Positions 18,281-26,486 of a stretch of 64,000 bases of DNA are shown here, one piece after another; position 1 is the stretch's first letter, and every line of letters starts with the position of its first letter. Position numbers and translations under genes: made by a program. Source of the DNA: Brachyspira hampsonii 30446. Its GTDB lineage: Bacteria; Spirochaetota; Brachyspiria; Brachyspirales; Brachyspiraceae. The stretch is from NCBI RefSeq assembly GCF_000316195.1, contig NZ_JH994111.1:959999-1023998 (forward strand). Direction: 5' to 3'. The notes beneath the pieces were generated by a model. That model saw only the letters and a list, made by a program, of their open reading frames with translations. It searched no databases and had not been told where the DNA came from.

Positions 18281-18844
18281 ATGAGTTTAATTAATAGAAA
18301 ACTTATTGATTTCAAAGTTGAAGCTTATCAAAATGGTGAATTCAAAACTGTTGAAACTAAAGATGTATTAGGTAAATGGAGTGTATTTTTCTTCTATCCA
18401 GCAGACTTTACATTTGTATGTCCTACAGAATTAGAAGATTTAAATAGCGTATATGATGAATTAAAGAAAATTAATTGTGAAGTTTATTCAGTATCAGCAG
18501 ATACTCATTTCGTACATAAAGCTTGGGCAGATGCTACAAAAACTATAGCTAATCTTAAATACACTATGCTTGGAGACCCAACTGGAGTATTAGGAAGATT
18601 CTTTGAAGTATTTGTAGATGAAGTTGGACAAGATTTACGCGGAAGTTTCATTGTAAATCCAGAAGGTCAAATCAAAGCTTATGAAGTACATGATATGGGA
18701 ATCGGAAGAGATGCTAATGAATTATTGCGCAAAGTACAAGCTGCTCAATATGTAGCTGAACATGGCGGCGAAGTTTGTCCTGCTAAATGGAAACCAGGTG
18801 CTAAAACTTTAAAACCAGGTATTGATTTAGTTGGTAAACTATAA
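18281..18844 (+). CDS. ahpC: Peroxiredoxin AhpC
   Basis: A 187-residue 2-Cys peroxiredoxin that reduces hydrogen peroxide, organic peroxides and peroxynitrite. The peroxidatic Cys47 is in FVCPTELEDL and the resolving Cys166 in GGEVCPAKW. Length and the C-terminal tail match bacterial AhpC. It stands alone between a promoter with TTGACA and a terminator; no ahpF is adjacent, so the reductant must come from elsewhere. Strong expression is expected, in keeping with an oxygen-tolerant anaerobe. Confidence 0.97.
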   Translation: MSLINRKLIDFKVEAYQNGEFKTVETKDVLGKWSVFFFYPADFTFVCPTELEDLNSVYDELKKINCEVYSVSADTHFVHKAWADATKTIANLKYTMLGDPTGVLGRFFEVFVDEVGQDLRGSFIVNPEGQIKAYEVHDMGIGRDANELLRKVQAAQYVAEHGGEVCPAKWKPGAKTLKPGIDLVGKL

Positions 18845-18886
18845 TTTTGTAATATAATAATATTAATTTAAATATAGTATAAAATT

Positions 18887-18920
18887 AAAGGGCATATAAT
18901 TTATTTTATATGTCCTTTTT
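18887..18920 (+). terminator. Intrinsic terminator after ahpC
   Basis: The stem AAAGGGCATATAA / TTATATGTCCTTT-like, with one G-T pair, is followed by a T-run at 18915-18920. Confidence 0.8.
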
Positions 18921-18941
18921 TATTTTTAAAATTTTATGCAA

Positions 18942-18974
18942 AATAAAAGACAGGAAATAATCATAAATCCTGTC
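18942..18974 (-). terminator. Intrinsic terminator after fabD
   Basis: On the minus strand GACAGGA (18974-18968) pairs with TCCTGTC (18955-18949) and is followed by TTTTATT. Confidence 0.75.
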
Positions 18975-18999
18975 TTCATATTATTATTTTTTATTAAAA

Positions 19000-19914
19000 T
19001 TAATTACAAGCAGAATTTAAAGAGTCTATATCAAACACGCAGACAGATTCAATATCTGGAGTGATTTTTTTGCTCATACCAACTAAAACTTTACCAGGTC
19101 CGCATTCAAATACTTTTGTTATACCTTGTTTTTGCATATTAAGCATGCTTTCGTACCATCTAACAGTAGAGAACATTTGTTTGTATAGATTTTCTTTTAT
19201 AGAATCAAATTCATGAACTTCGGCTGTAACATTAGATAAAACTTTATTATCGTTTTTATGAAACTCTATTTTTTCTAAAAACTCTTTTAAACTATCAGCC
19301 GCAGGTTTCATAAATGGAGAGTGAAAAGCTCCTGATACTTTTAGAGGCAATACTCTTTTAGCACCAGCCTCCTGAAGTTTAGGAGTAACAGCTTCTATTG
19401 CACTTAATAAACCAGATATAACTATTTGATCTTTTAAATTATAATTAGCAGCAACAACCTCTTTATTTTCAGGCATACATTTAGCAACATCATCATAACT
19501 TAATCCAAGCACAGCAGCCATTCCGTAAGGAGCATCAGCACCAGCTTTAGCCATTAGAAGACCTCTTGTTCTTGCTATTTTTACAGCATCTTCAAATGAT
19601 ATGTATCCTGCAGCAGAAAGAGCAGTAATCTCTCCTAGGCTATGACCTGCAAATAAGTTACCTTTAACTCCTTTTGCTTTTAATGCTTCATAAACTGCAA
19701 TACCTACTGTAACCAAAGCAGGCTGAGTATTTTCTGTTTTTTTAAGATCATCTTCTGTTCCTTCAAAACATAATGCTTTTATATCTACATCATCTAATAT
19801 ATTTGCTGCCTTATCGAATATTGCTTTAGACTCAGCAACATTATCATACAAAGATTTACCCATACCAGCACATTGCGAACCTTGACCTGGAAATAAAAAT
19901 GCTATATTTGACAT
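19000..19914 (-). CDS. fabD: Malonyl-CoA:ACP transacylase
   Basis: A 304-residue enzyme that moves the malonyl group from CoA to acyl carrier protein for fatty acid synthesis. The GQGSQ oxyanion loop is at residues 10-14, the nucleophile S92 in GHSLGE, the carboxylate-binding R117 in ARTRGLL and the catalytic H198 in GAFHSPFM. AGGAGAA precedes the ATG by about 8 nt. No other fab genes flank it, which is unusual because fabD often sits with fabH, fabG or acpP. Confidence 0.96.
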   Translation of the reverse strand: MSNIAFLFPGQGSQCAGMGKSLYDNVAESKAIFDKAANILDDVDIKALCFEGTEDDLKKTENTQPALVTVGIAVYEALKAKGVKGNLFAGHSLGEITALSAAGYISFEDAVKIARTRGLLMAKAGADAPYGMAAVLGLSYDDVAKCMPENKEVVAANYNLKDQIVISGLLSAIEAVTPKLQEAGAKRVLPLKVSGAFHSPFMKPAADSLKEFLEKIEFHKNDNKVLSNVTAEVHEFDSIKENLYKQMFSTVRWYESMLNMQKQGITKVFECGPGKVLVGMSKKITPDIESVCVFDIDSLNSACN

Positions 19915-19980
19915 ATTATTTATTCTCCTTTTTTGTATATATTTTTTATTAATTTTTAATTATGTAAACCATACAAAACT

Positions 19981-20009
19981 ATATTAACAAAAAAATTAAC
20001 TTTTATCAA
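19981..20009 (-). promoter_or_regulatory. Probable fabD promoter
   Basis: On the minus strand TTGATA (20009-20004) and TAATAT (19986-19981) are 17 nt apart. Confidence 0.5.
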
Positions 20010-20171
20010 GTTCTTAATTTTATTTTGTATTCTCATATATAAGTTATAATATTTTTATATAAAGTTAAAACATTCTAATCTGTAAACAACAATTTATATT
20101 TGTATAATTGACATTTTATATCAAATTCTTTATCCTTAAAAGATTAAAAAAATTAAATTTGGGGTTATAAA

Positions 20172-21053
20172 ATGAATCATATTAGTAATGAAAAGAAATC
20201 AAAATATATGATAATAGAAGGTGTAGTATCTGTTATCATCAATATATTATTATTTGCTTTCAAATATATAGTAGGACTTTTTACAGGTTCATTATCCATT
20301 ATGGCGGACGCTTGGCATTCATTGAGCGACTGTATAAGCAGTGTTATAGTTATAATAGGAGGCATATTTTCTAAAAGACCTCCAGATAAGGAACACCCAT
20401 TCGGACATGGAAGAATAGAGCTTATAACTAGTTTTATAGTTGGTATTATGCTTGTATTTATTGGTTATAGTTTTTTCTCTGAGGCTATAAAAAATATTAT
20501 GAATAAAAAAACGGCTTCATTTACTACAATGGCAATAGTTGCTATGGTGGTTTCTATTTTGGTTAAAGAACTTTTAGCTCAGTATTCTTTATGGGGATAT
20601 AGAAAGTCTGGTTCTAAATCATTATATGCGGACGCTTGGCATCATAGAAGCGATAGTGTTACTTCTATCATTATATTAGTAGGTATTTTGTTCGGAAAAA
20701 GTTTTTGGTGGATAGACGGAGTATTGAGTATATTAGTTTCTCTTGTAATATTTTATGCTGCTTTTGATGTTATTAAATCTAGTGTAAAACCTTTAATAGG
20801 AGAGTATCCTTCAGAAGAGATTATTAAAAGTATCAATGATATAGCTAAAGAGCTTAATATTAATGATAATGCTGCTAATTTACATCATTTTCATATACAT
20901 ACTTACGGAGATCATAGCGAAATAACTTTTCATATGCGTTTTCCTAAAGACATGACTGTTTTTGAAGCTCATAATAATGTAAGTACATTTGAAAATGAGA
21001 TAAGAAAAAAATTAAATATAGAACCTACTATACATATAGAAGCTTATAAATAG
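20172..21053 (+). CDS. Cation diffusion facilitator family transporter
   Basis: A 293-residue CDF exporter for divalent metals such as zinc, iron or manganese. It has about six membrane helices, the metal-site pairs D46/H49/D53 (DAWHSLSD) and D154/H157/D161 (DAWHHRSD), and a histidine-rich C-terminal cytoplasmic domain (NLHHFHIHTYGDH). The HxxxD pattern in both helix II and helix V favours Zn/Fe-type or generic MMT1-like members. GGGG lies 7 nt before the ATG. It is monocistronic by spacing. Confidence 0.93.
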   Translation: MNHISNEKKSKYMIIEGVVSVIINILLFAFKYIVGLFTGSLSIMADAWHSLSDCISSVIVIIGGIFSKRPPDKEHPFGHGRIELITSFIVGIMLVFIGYSFFSEAIKNIMNKKTASFTTMAIVAMVVSILVKELLAQYSLWGYRKSGSKSLYADAWHHRSDSVTSIIILVGILFGKSFWWIDGVLSILVSLVIFYAAFDVIKSSVKPLIGEYPSEEIIKSINDIAKELNINDNAANLHHFHIHTYGDHSEITFHMRFPKDMTVFEAHNNVSTFENEIRKKLNIEPTIHIEAYK

Positions 21054-21076
21054 AAATTATAATCTAATAATAAAAA

Positions 21077-21098
21077 ATTGGGGCTGGCGGGCGGGGTG
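21077..21098. other. Isolated GC-rich tract
   Basis: TTGGGGCTGGCGGGCGGGG stands out in an otherwise almost pure A/T gap. Its first part, AATTGGGGCT, resembles the edge of the GC-rich core of MITE-like copy 2 (AATTGGGGCTTTGCC at 28219), so it may be a remnant. It forms no obvious hairpin. Confidence 0.4.
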
Positions 21099-21145
21099 TA
21101 TAGACTATTATTGATATTTTTGATTTTTATTTTATTATAAATACT

Positions 21146-22149
21146 ATGATAGATAATGCTGTTTTAAATGATAAAAACTTAGAAGAATATTTTTTACTTA
21201 CTGATGATTTAGAATTAATAAAGTACAATAAAAAAGATAATTCATATAAAGAGTTAAAAAAAATAGAAAATATAAATTCAAAAGAAGAAGTTACAGTTTT
21301 AAAATTAATGTATCTTATATATGTATAACTGAGGAGAAAGGATTAAACTCTGCTGTTGTAAATATAGAAACATTGGATATTATTAATTTACAAAGAGAGG
21401 ATTACTGTTCTAAATATTCAAGCTATTCTAATGAATTTTGTATTATTAATGATGAAATACATCTTATCACTCAAACTAAATGGAATACTCTTAATATAAT
21501 AAATTTAAAAACTAAAGAGATGATAACTGATATAAACAGAGATAAAAAAGAGTTTGGTATAGATTATTTTCACAGCAATTTATTAGTATCAAAAGATTAT
21601 AAACATTTTCTTTCTAATGGCTGGGTATGGAATCCTGTTGACTGTATAAGATATTTTAATATTGAAGAGTTTCTAATGTTATATGAGAAATGCCAAACTG
21701 ATGTTGTTAATGAATATATAAGCAGTTATAATTGGGATAGACCTTTAACTTTTATAGATAAAAAAAGATTTGTTTTGGCTTGTGATAATACTAATTTTAA
21801 TGATGAAGATTTTATTTATAATCAATTAATGTTCTATAATATAGATGATATAAAAATAGATAATAGCTATAATAATGAGTATAGATATTTAGAAAGTTAT
21901 AAATCTATTAATATTAATTTATTTAGTTTAGATGAAAATAATGAAGTGCATGGTAAGTTATATTTTTATAAGGATAATTTAATATCTTTGGATTTTAATA
22001 AAGATTGTATAAGTGTTAATAGCTATAATATAAAAAATAGTACTTTAAAAAATATCGCAGTTATAAATAATAATAATTGCTTTTTTAATGATATATTTGG
22101 TATTATATATTATATTGAAAATGATACCATAAAAGAAATGAATATATAG
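21146..22149 (+). pseudogene. Frameshifted gene of unknown function
   Basis: Two adjacent frames read like one interrupted protein. The first (21146-21328, 60 codons) ends at TAA soon after VTVLK. In the other frame sequence continues openly from about 21301 (INVSYICITEEKGLNSAVVN) into a long frame to 22149; the only start-like codon for that long frame is a TTG at 21373. Adding one base in the TTTTAAAA run at about 21297-21304 would join them into about 334 residues. No clear ribosome site precedes 21146, so the N terminus may also be lost. The protein is rich in repeated short beta-type segments, compatible with a propeller, but I do not recognise the family. A sequencing error or slippage is possible. 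Confidence 0.65.
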
Positions 22150-22190
22150 ATTTATTATGTAAGTATTAATTTTGATATAATAAAAAATAA

Positions 22191-22226
22191 ATTATTTAAA
22201 TTTATCATTATTTTGTTATAATGAGT
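22191..22226 (+). repeat. Duplicated promoter-region repeat, copy 1 (before phzF-like gene)
   Basis: A 36 bp stretch from ATTATTTAAATTTATC to TTGTTATAATGAGT is repeated at 23063-23098 with one difference. It contains TATAAT at 22217-22222, so both copies may be promoters. Confidence 0.8.
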
Positions 22227-22258
22227 CTTTATAAAAATAATTTTTTTCGGGATATAGA

Positions 22259-23056
22259 ATGGATAATTATTCATTCAAACAATATATTGTGGATGCATTT
22301 ACTGATAAGGTTTTTAGAGGAAATCCAGCTGCTATTTGTTTATTAAATAAATGGCTTTCAGATGATATGATGCTTAATATTGCAAAAGAGAATAATCTTT
22401 CTGAGACTGCATTTGTATTAGAAAATAATAATTATTATGAACTTAGATGGTTTACTCCTGGAGGCGAAATAGATTTATGCGGACATGCTACTTTGGCGTC
22501 AGCATATATATTGATGAATATGCTTGATAATAAATTAAACAATATATCTTTCAAAACTAAAAGCGGAGTCTTAAATGTTATTAAAAATAATGATTTATAT
22601 GAAATGGACTTTCCGGCTTATGAATTAACAAAAATAGATGTTACAGATGAAATGAAACATGCTATAGGATTTAAACCTTTAGAAGCATATATCGGCAGAG
22701 ATTTGTTATGTGTGCTTGAAAATGAAAATCAAGTTTTTGAGGCAAATATTAATATCGAAAAGGTAAAAAATCTTCAGGGACTTTTATTACATATAACTTC
22801 TAAAGGTTCTGAATATGATTGTGTTACAAGAAGTTTTGCTCCTAAATTGAATGTTTATGAAGATCCTGTTTGCGGTTCAGGACATTGTCATGTTGTTCCT
22901 TTATGGGCATATAAGTTATGCAAAAAAGATATCTTGGCATTTCAAGCTTCTAAAAGAGGCGGTGTATTATATTGTAGTCTTAATGGAAATCGTGTCAAAT
23001 TAGCAGGAAAAGCTGTATTATATTCCAGTGCTGAAATATATATACCTCAAATTTAA
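22259..23056 (+). CDS. PhzF-family isomerase-like protein
   Basis: A 265-residue protein of the PhzF/DapF fold with two similar halves. Characteristic stretches are QYIVDAFTDKVFRGNPAAICLL at the N terminus (read in parts), the catalytic-type E49 in LSETAFV, GGEIDLCGHATLAS and DPVCGSGHCHVVPLW. Family members isomerise small carboxylic acids, but for most bacterial homologues the substrate is unknown; phenazine synthesis is not implied. CGGGA lies about 9 nt before the ATG. murD follows 76 bp later behind a near-identical copy of the upstream promoter region. Confidence 0.88.
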   Translation: MDNYSFKQYIVDAFTDKVFRGNPAAICLLNKWLSDDMMLNIAKENNLSETAFVLENNNYYELRWFTPGGEIDLCGHATLASAYILMNMLDNKLNNISFKTKSGVLNVIKNNDLYEMDFPAYELTKIDVTDEMKHAIGFKPLEAYIGRDLLCVLENENQVFEANINIEKVKNLQGLLLHITSKGSEYDCVTRSFAPKLNVYEDPVCGSGHCHVVPLWAYKLCKKDILAFQASKRGGVLYCSLNGNRVKLAGKAVLYSSAEIYIPQI

Positions 23057-23062
23057 AAATAT

Positions 23063-23098
23063 ATTATTTAAATTTATCATTATTTTGTTATAATAAGT
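23063..23098 (+). repeat. Duplicated promoter-region repeat, copy 2 (before murD)
   Basis: Second copy of the 36 bp sequence at 22191-22226, with TTGTTATAATAAGT in place of TTGTTATAATGAGT. The TATAAT is retained at 23089-23094. Confidence 0.8.
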
Positions 23099-23132
23099 TG
23101 TATATAAAAAATAATTATTTGGTGTGTTAAAA

Positions 23133-24548
23133 ATGATTCTCGATTTGAATAAAACATATATAAAAGTATTAAAAAAACAAAATATTTTGATACTGGGTGC
23201 CACTGTAAGAAGCGGAGTAAGTATAGCTAATATATTATATGATATTAATATCAATTTTGATGCTAATATTAAATATGCTTTAAGTGATAGTAAAACAGAA
23301 GAAGAACTCAAAGAGAGTATAGAAGAATTAAAAGATAAAAATGTTAAATTATTTTTTGGAAATCAGGAAATATCTATTTTAGACGGCATAACTCTTATAA
23401 TAATTTCTCCTGGTATCCCGCATACTATACCTATAGTTAAAGAAGCTAAAAGAAGAAAAATAAAAATAATTGGTGAAATTGAGTTTGCATATAATTTTCT
23501 TCCTAATAGAAATTATATTGCAGTAACAGGCACAGACGGAAAAACTACTACTGTTACGCTTGTTCATAAAATAATAAGTTCATATAAAAAGGCAAGACTT
23601 GTAGGCAATGTCGGAAATACTTTTTCAAAAGAGATTGAAACTATAGAGCCTGATGAAGATATTGTACTAGAGCTTTCTAGTTTTCAATTAGAGACAGTGG
23701 AGAAATTTCATGCTCATATAGCTGCTGTACTAAACATTGCTGAAGATCATCTTGACAGATACAAAGATATAGATGATTATTTTAATACAAAAAAGAACAT
23801 AGCTATTAATCAAAATAAAAATGATTTTCTTATACTAAATTATGATAATATTTATACTAATATTTGGTATAATGAACTTAATAATAACTGCAAAATGAAG
23901 CTTTTAACTTTTTCATTAAAAAGTAAATTTGCAGATATTTATTATAATGAAGAAGATGAGTATATATATTATGAGAATGAAAAATTATTTTCTATAGCAG
24001 ATAGGAAATTAATAGGTAAACATAATATAGCAAATATATTGGCAGCGGTTTTAATATGTTTAAAAGATAAAATACCAGTAGATATAATAGAAAAAACTGT
24101 AAATAATTTCAAAGGCATAGAACATAGAGTTGAATTAGTTGCTGAGATAAATGGGGTAAAATATATAAATGATTCAAAAGCTACATCAATGAATTCCGTA
24201 ATGAGTGCTTTAAAATCTTTTGATAAAGATATTATACTTATAATGGGCGGAAGAAATAAGAATATAGATTTTACTTCTTTAAATAATATCATAGAAAGCA
24301 GAGTAAAAAAATTAATACTTATAGGAGAGGCTGCTGATGCTCTTAATGAGATGATACATTTTGAGAATAAGATTATTATAAAAGATTTTACTGATGCTTT
24401 TTATTATGCCTCAGCAATATCAATAAGTGGAGATACTGTTTTACTTTCTCCAGGATGTGCAAGTTTTGATATGTTTAAAAATTATGAAGAGAGAGGAAAA
24501 TATTTCAAGAGTTTAGTGTATAAACTCATAGAAATTTCAAAAGAATAA
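23133..24548 (+). CDS. murD: UDP-N-acetylmuramoylalanine--D-glutamate ligase
   Basis: The ATG at 23133 is preferred over an in-frame GTG at 23124. The 471-residue Mur ligase adds D-glutamate to UDP-MurNAc-L-Ala in peptidoglycan precursor synthesis in the cytoplasm. The ATP-binding loop VTGTDGKTTT is at residues 131-140; LVGNVGNTF, ELSSFQLE, NIAEDHLDRY, GIEHRVELV and YINDSKATSMNSV follow in the expected order. It is apart from any dcw cluster. An ABC-F gene follows after about 100 bp. Confidence 0.95.
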   Translation: MILDLNKTYIKVLKKQNILILGATVRSGVSIANILYDININFDANIKYALSDSKTEEELKESIEELKDKNVKLFFGNQEISILDGITLIIISPGIPHTIPIVKEAKRRKIKIIGEIEFAYNFLPNRNYIAVTGTDGKTTTVTLVHKIISSYKKARLVGNVGNTFSKEIETIEPDEDIVLELSSFQLETVEKFHAHIAAVLNIAEDHLDRYKDIDDYFNTKKNIAINQNKNDFLILNYDNIYTNIWYNELNNNCKMKLLTFSLKSKFADIYYNEEDEYIYYENEKLFSIADRKLIGKHNIANILAAVLICLKDKIPVDIIEKTVNNFKGIEHRVELVAEINGVKYINDSKATSMNSVMSALKSFDKDIILIMGGRNKNIDFTSLNNIIESRVKKLILIGEAADALNEMIHFENKIIIKDFTDAFYYASAISISGDTVLLSPGCASFDMFKNYEERGKYFKSLVYKLIEISKE

Positions 24549-24646
24549 TTAATACAATTATTTAATTTTTATATTTGAATATTTTTTAAAATTATTATAA
24601 AATTAATGCTTAATAATAAATAAAAATATTTAAGTAAAAATGAAAT

Positions 24647-26458
24647 ATGGCTAAAAGTATTATAAATATAGTTAACATATCTAAAAGATTTGTTCATAAA
24701 GTTCTGCTTGATAATGTCAATTTGCTTATAGAAGAGAAATCAAAGATAGGTATGATAGGACGAAACGGAGCAGGAAAAACTACCCTTTTGAAAATCCTTA
24801 TGGGACTTGAAGAGGCTGATGACGGAGATATAATATTTTCTGATGATGTAAAAATAGGTTATCTTCGTCAGCAGGGTGATTTTGATGATAATGAGAAGGT
24901 AATAGATTATCTTACAAGAGTTACATCAAAAGAATCTTGGAAATGCTCTAAAATAGCCAGCAGATTTGGAATAGATCATATAAAAGTTAATAATAATTTG
25001 GGAAGTTTATCAAGCGGATATAGAATGCGTGTAAAACTTGCTGAGATGATGCTTTATGAACCTAATTTTTTAATACTCGATGAACCTTCAAACTTCTTGG
25101 ATTTAAATACATTGATAGATTTGGAAAATTTTTTAACAGATTATAACGGAGGTTTTTTAATAGTTTCGCATGATAGAGAATTTCTTAAAACAACCTGTGA
25201 AAAAACTATAGAAATGGAAAACGGCAAAATAACTTATTTTCCCGGTAATATAGAAGACTATTTTGAATATAAAGAAGAAAAAGAGTATACAATAAAAAAG
25301 TATAATAAAAATGTTGAAGAGAGAAAAGCACATTTAGAAAGATTTGTTGAAAGATTCAGATATAAAGCTACGAAAGCAAAAGCTGTACAGTCTCGCATAA
25401 AGCAGATAGAAAAATTAAAAACTATAGAAATTACTCACCCTGCAAAAAATATTAGGATAAAACTTCCGGAAGTTCCAGAAAAAAAAGGTTTTGCTCTTAT
25501 ATCTGATGATTTGGCTGTAGGATACGGAGAGAAAATAGTTGCTGAAAGCGGAAGAATAGAAATACCTAGAGGAAGCAGAGTGGCTGTTCTAGGACAAAAC
25601 GGAGAAGGTAAAACTACTTTTTTAAGAACTATAGCAGGCAGACTTGAGCCTTTATTTGGTACTTATAATTATTCTTATGGCATAAAGATATCATATTTCG
25701 GAGAGGATACATATAAAAATGTAACTTCAAATGATACAGTATTATCCTATCTAAAAAAGAATGCTAAACAAGGATTATTGACTCAGGAGCTTTTAACTCT
25801 TTTGGGAAGTTTTTTATTTTCTGGTGAAGATGTGAATAAAGATGTAAAGGTTTTAAGCGGAGGAGAGATGGCTAGGCTTTCACTTCTTGCTGCTATTACA
25901 CAATGTGCTGATGTGCTTATATTGGATGAGCCCACTAACCATTTGGATTTTGAAACTGTTGAGGCACTTGCTTCTTCTTTAAGAGATTACGGCGGAACAA
26001 TATTCTTCACTTCGCATGACAGAACTTTTGCTAGTTTGCTTGCTGATACTATTATAGAGGTAAAAAATAAAAAACTTTCTCTTTATTCAGGAGATTATGA
26101 GGCTTATGTATATAGAGTTCGTTTAGATGCTTTGGAAGAAGAAGAAAAAGAATTAGAGTATCAAAATAAAAGTAATGTTAAAGAAAATAGCGATGATAAA
26201 AATACTAATAATTATGAAGAGAGAAAAAAAATTAGAAACAGGCTTTCGAGATGTGAGTCTTTGCTTAAAAAACATGAAAACAAAATAGATGATTATAAAA
26301 AAGAAGAAGCTGAGATATTAAAGTTTTTTGAGACATCTGTAAATTATGATGACGAAAAAAGCAAAAGACTTTTGGAAGTAAAAAAGCTTATAGAAGAAAC
26401 AGAAAATGAATGGCTTTTAATTAATGAAGAGATAGACAGTATAAAATCTATGTTATAA
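24647..26458 (+). CDS. ABC-F family ATPase
   Basis: A 603-residue protein with two nucleotide-binding domains and no membrane segments. The first Walker A is GRNGAGKT at residues 38-45 with signature LSSGYR; the second is GQNGEGKT at 316-323 with signature LSGGEMARL and Walker B VLILDEPTNHLD. A charged linker lies between them and a coiled C-terminal arm (about residues 500-603) follows. ABC-F proteins bind the ribosomal E site and relieve stalling or antibiotic inhibition; the layout is like Uup/YfmR types. The following gene starts about 28 bp downstream. Confidence 0.92.
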   Translation: MAKSIINIVNISKRFVHKVLLDNVNLLIEEKSKIGMIGRNGAGKTTLLKILMGLEEADDGDIIFSDDVKIGYLRQQGDFDDNEKVIDYLTRVTSKESWKCSKIASRFGIDHIKVNNNLGSLSSGYRMRVKLAEMMLYEPNFLILDEPSNFLDLNTLIDLENFLTDYNGGFLIVSHDREFLKTTCEKTIEMENGKITYFPGNIEDYFEYKEEKEYTIKKYNKNVEERKAHLERFVERFRYKATKAKAVQSRIKQIEKLKTIEITHPAKNIRIKLPEVPEKKGFALISDDLAVGYGEKIVAESGRIEIPRGSRVAVLGQNGEGKTTFLRTIAGRLEPLFGTYNYSYGIKISYFGEDTYKNVTSNDTVLSYLKKNAKQGLLTQELLTLLGSFLFSGEDVNKDVKVLSGGEMARLSLLAAITQCADVLILDEPTNHLDFETVEALASSLRDYGGTIFFTSHDRTFASLLADTIIEVKNKKLSLYSGDYEAYVYRVRLDALEEEEKELEYQNKSNVKENSDDKNTNNYEERKKIRNRLSRCESLLKKHENKIDDYKKEEAEILKFFETSVNYDDEKSKRLLEVKKLIEETENEWLLINEEIDSIKSML

Positions 26459-26486
26459 GTAAAATAAAATGGAGGAAGAGTCAAAT

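Noticed and set aside
24647..26458. ABC-F gene considered as a membrane transporter ATPase
   Set aside because: Two ATPase domains in one chain, no membrane partner gene, and the inter-domain charged linker indicate ABC-F.
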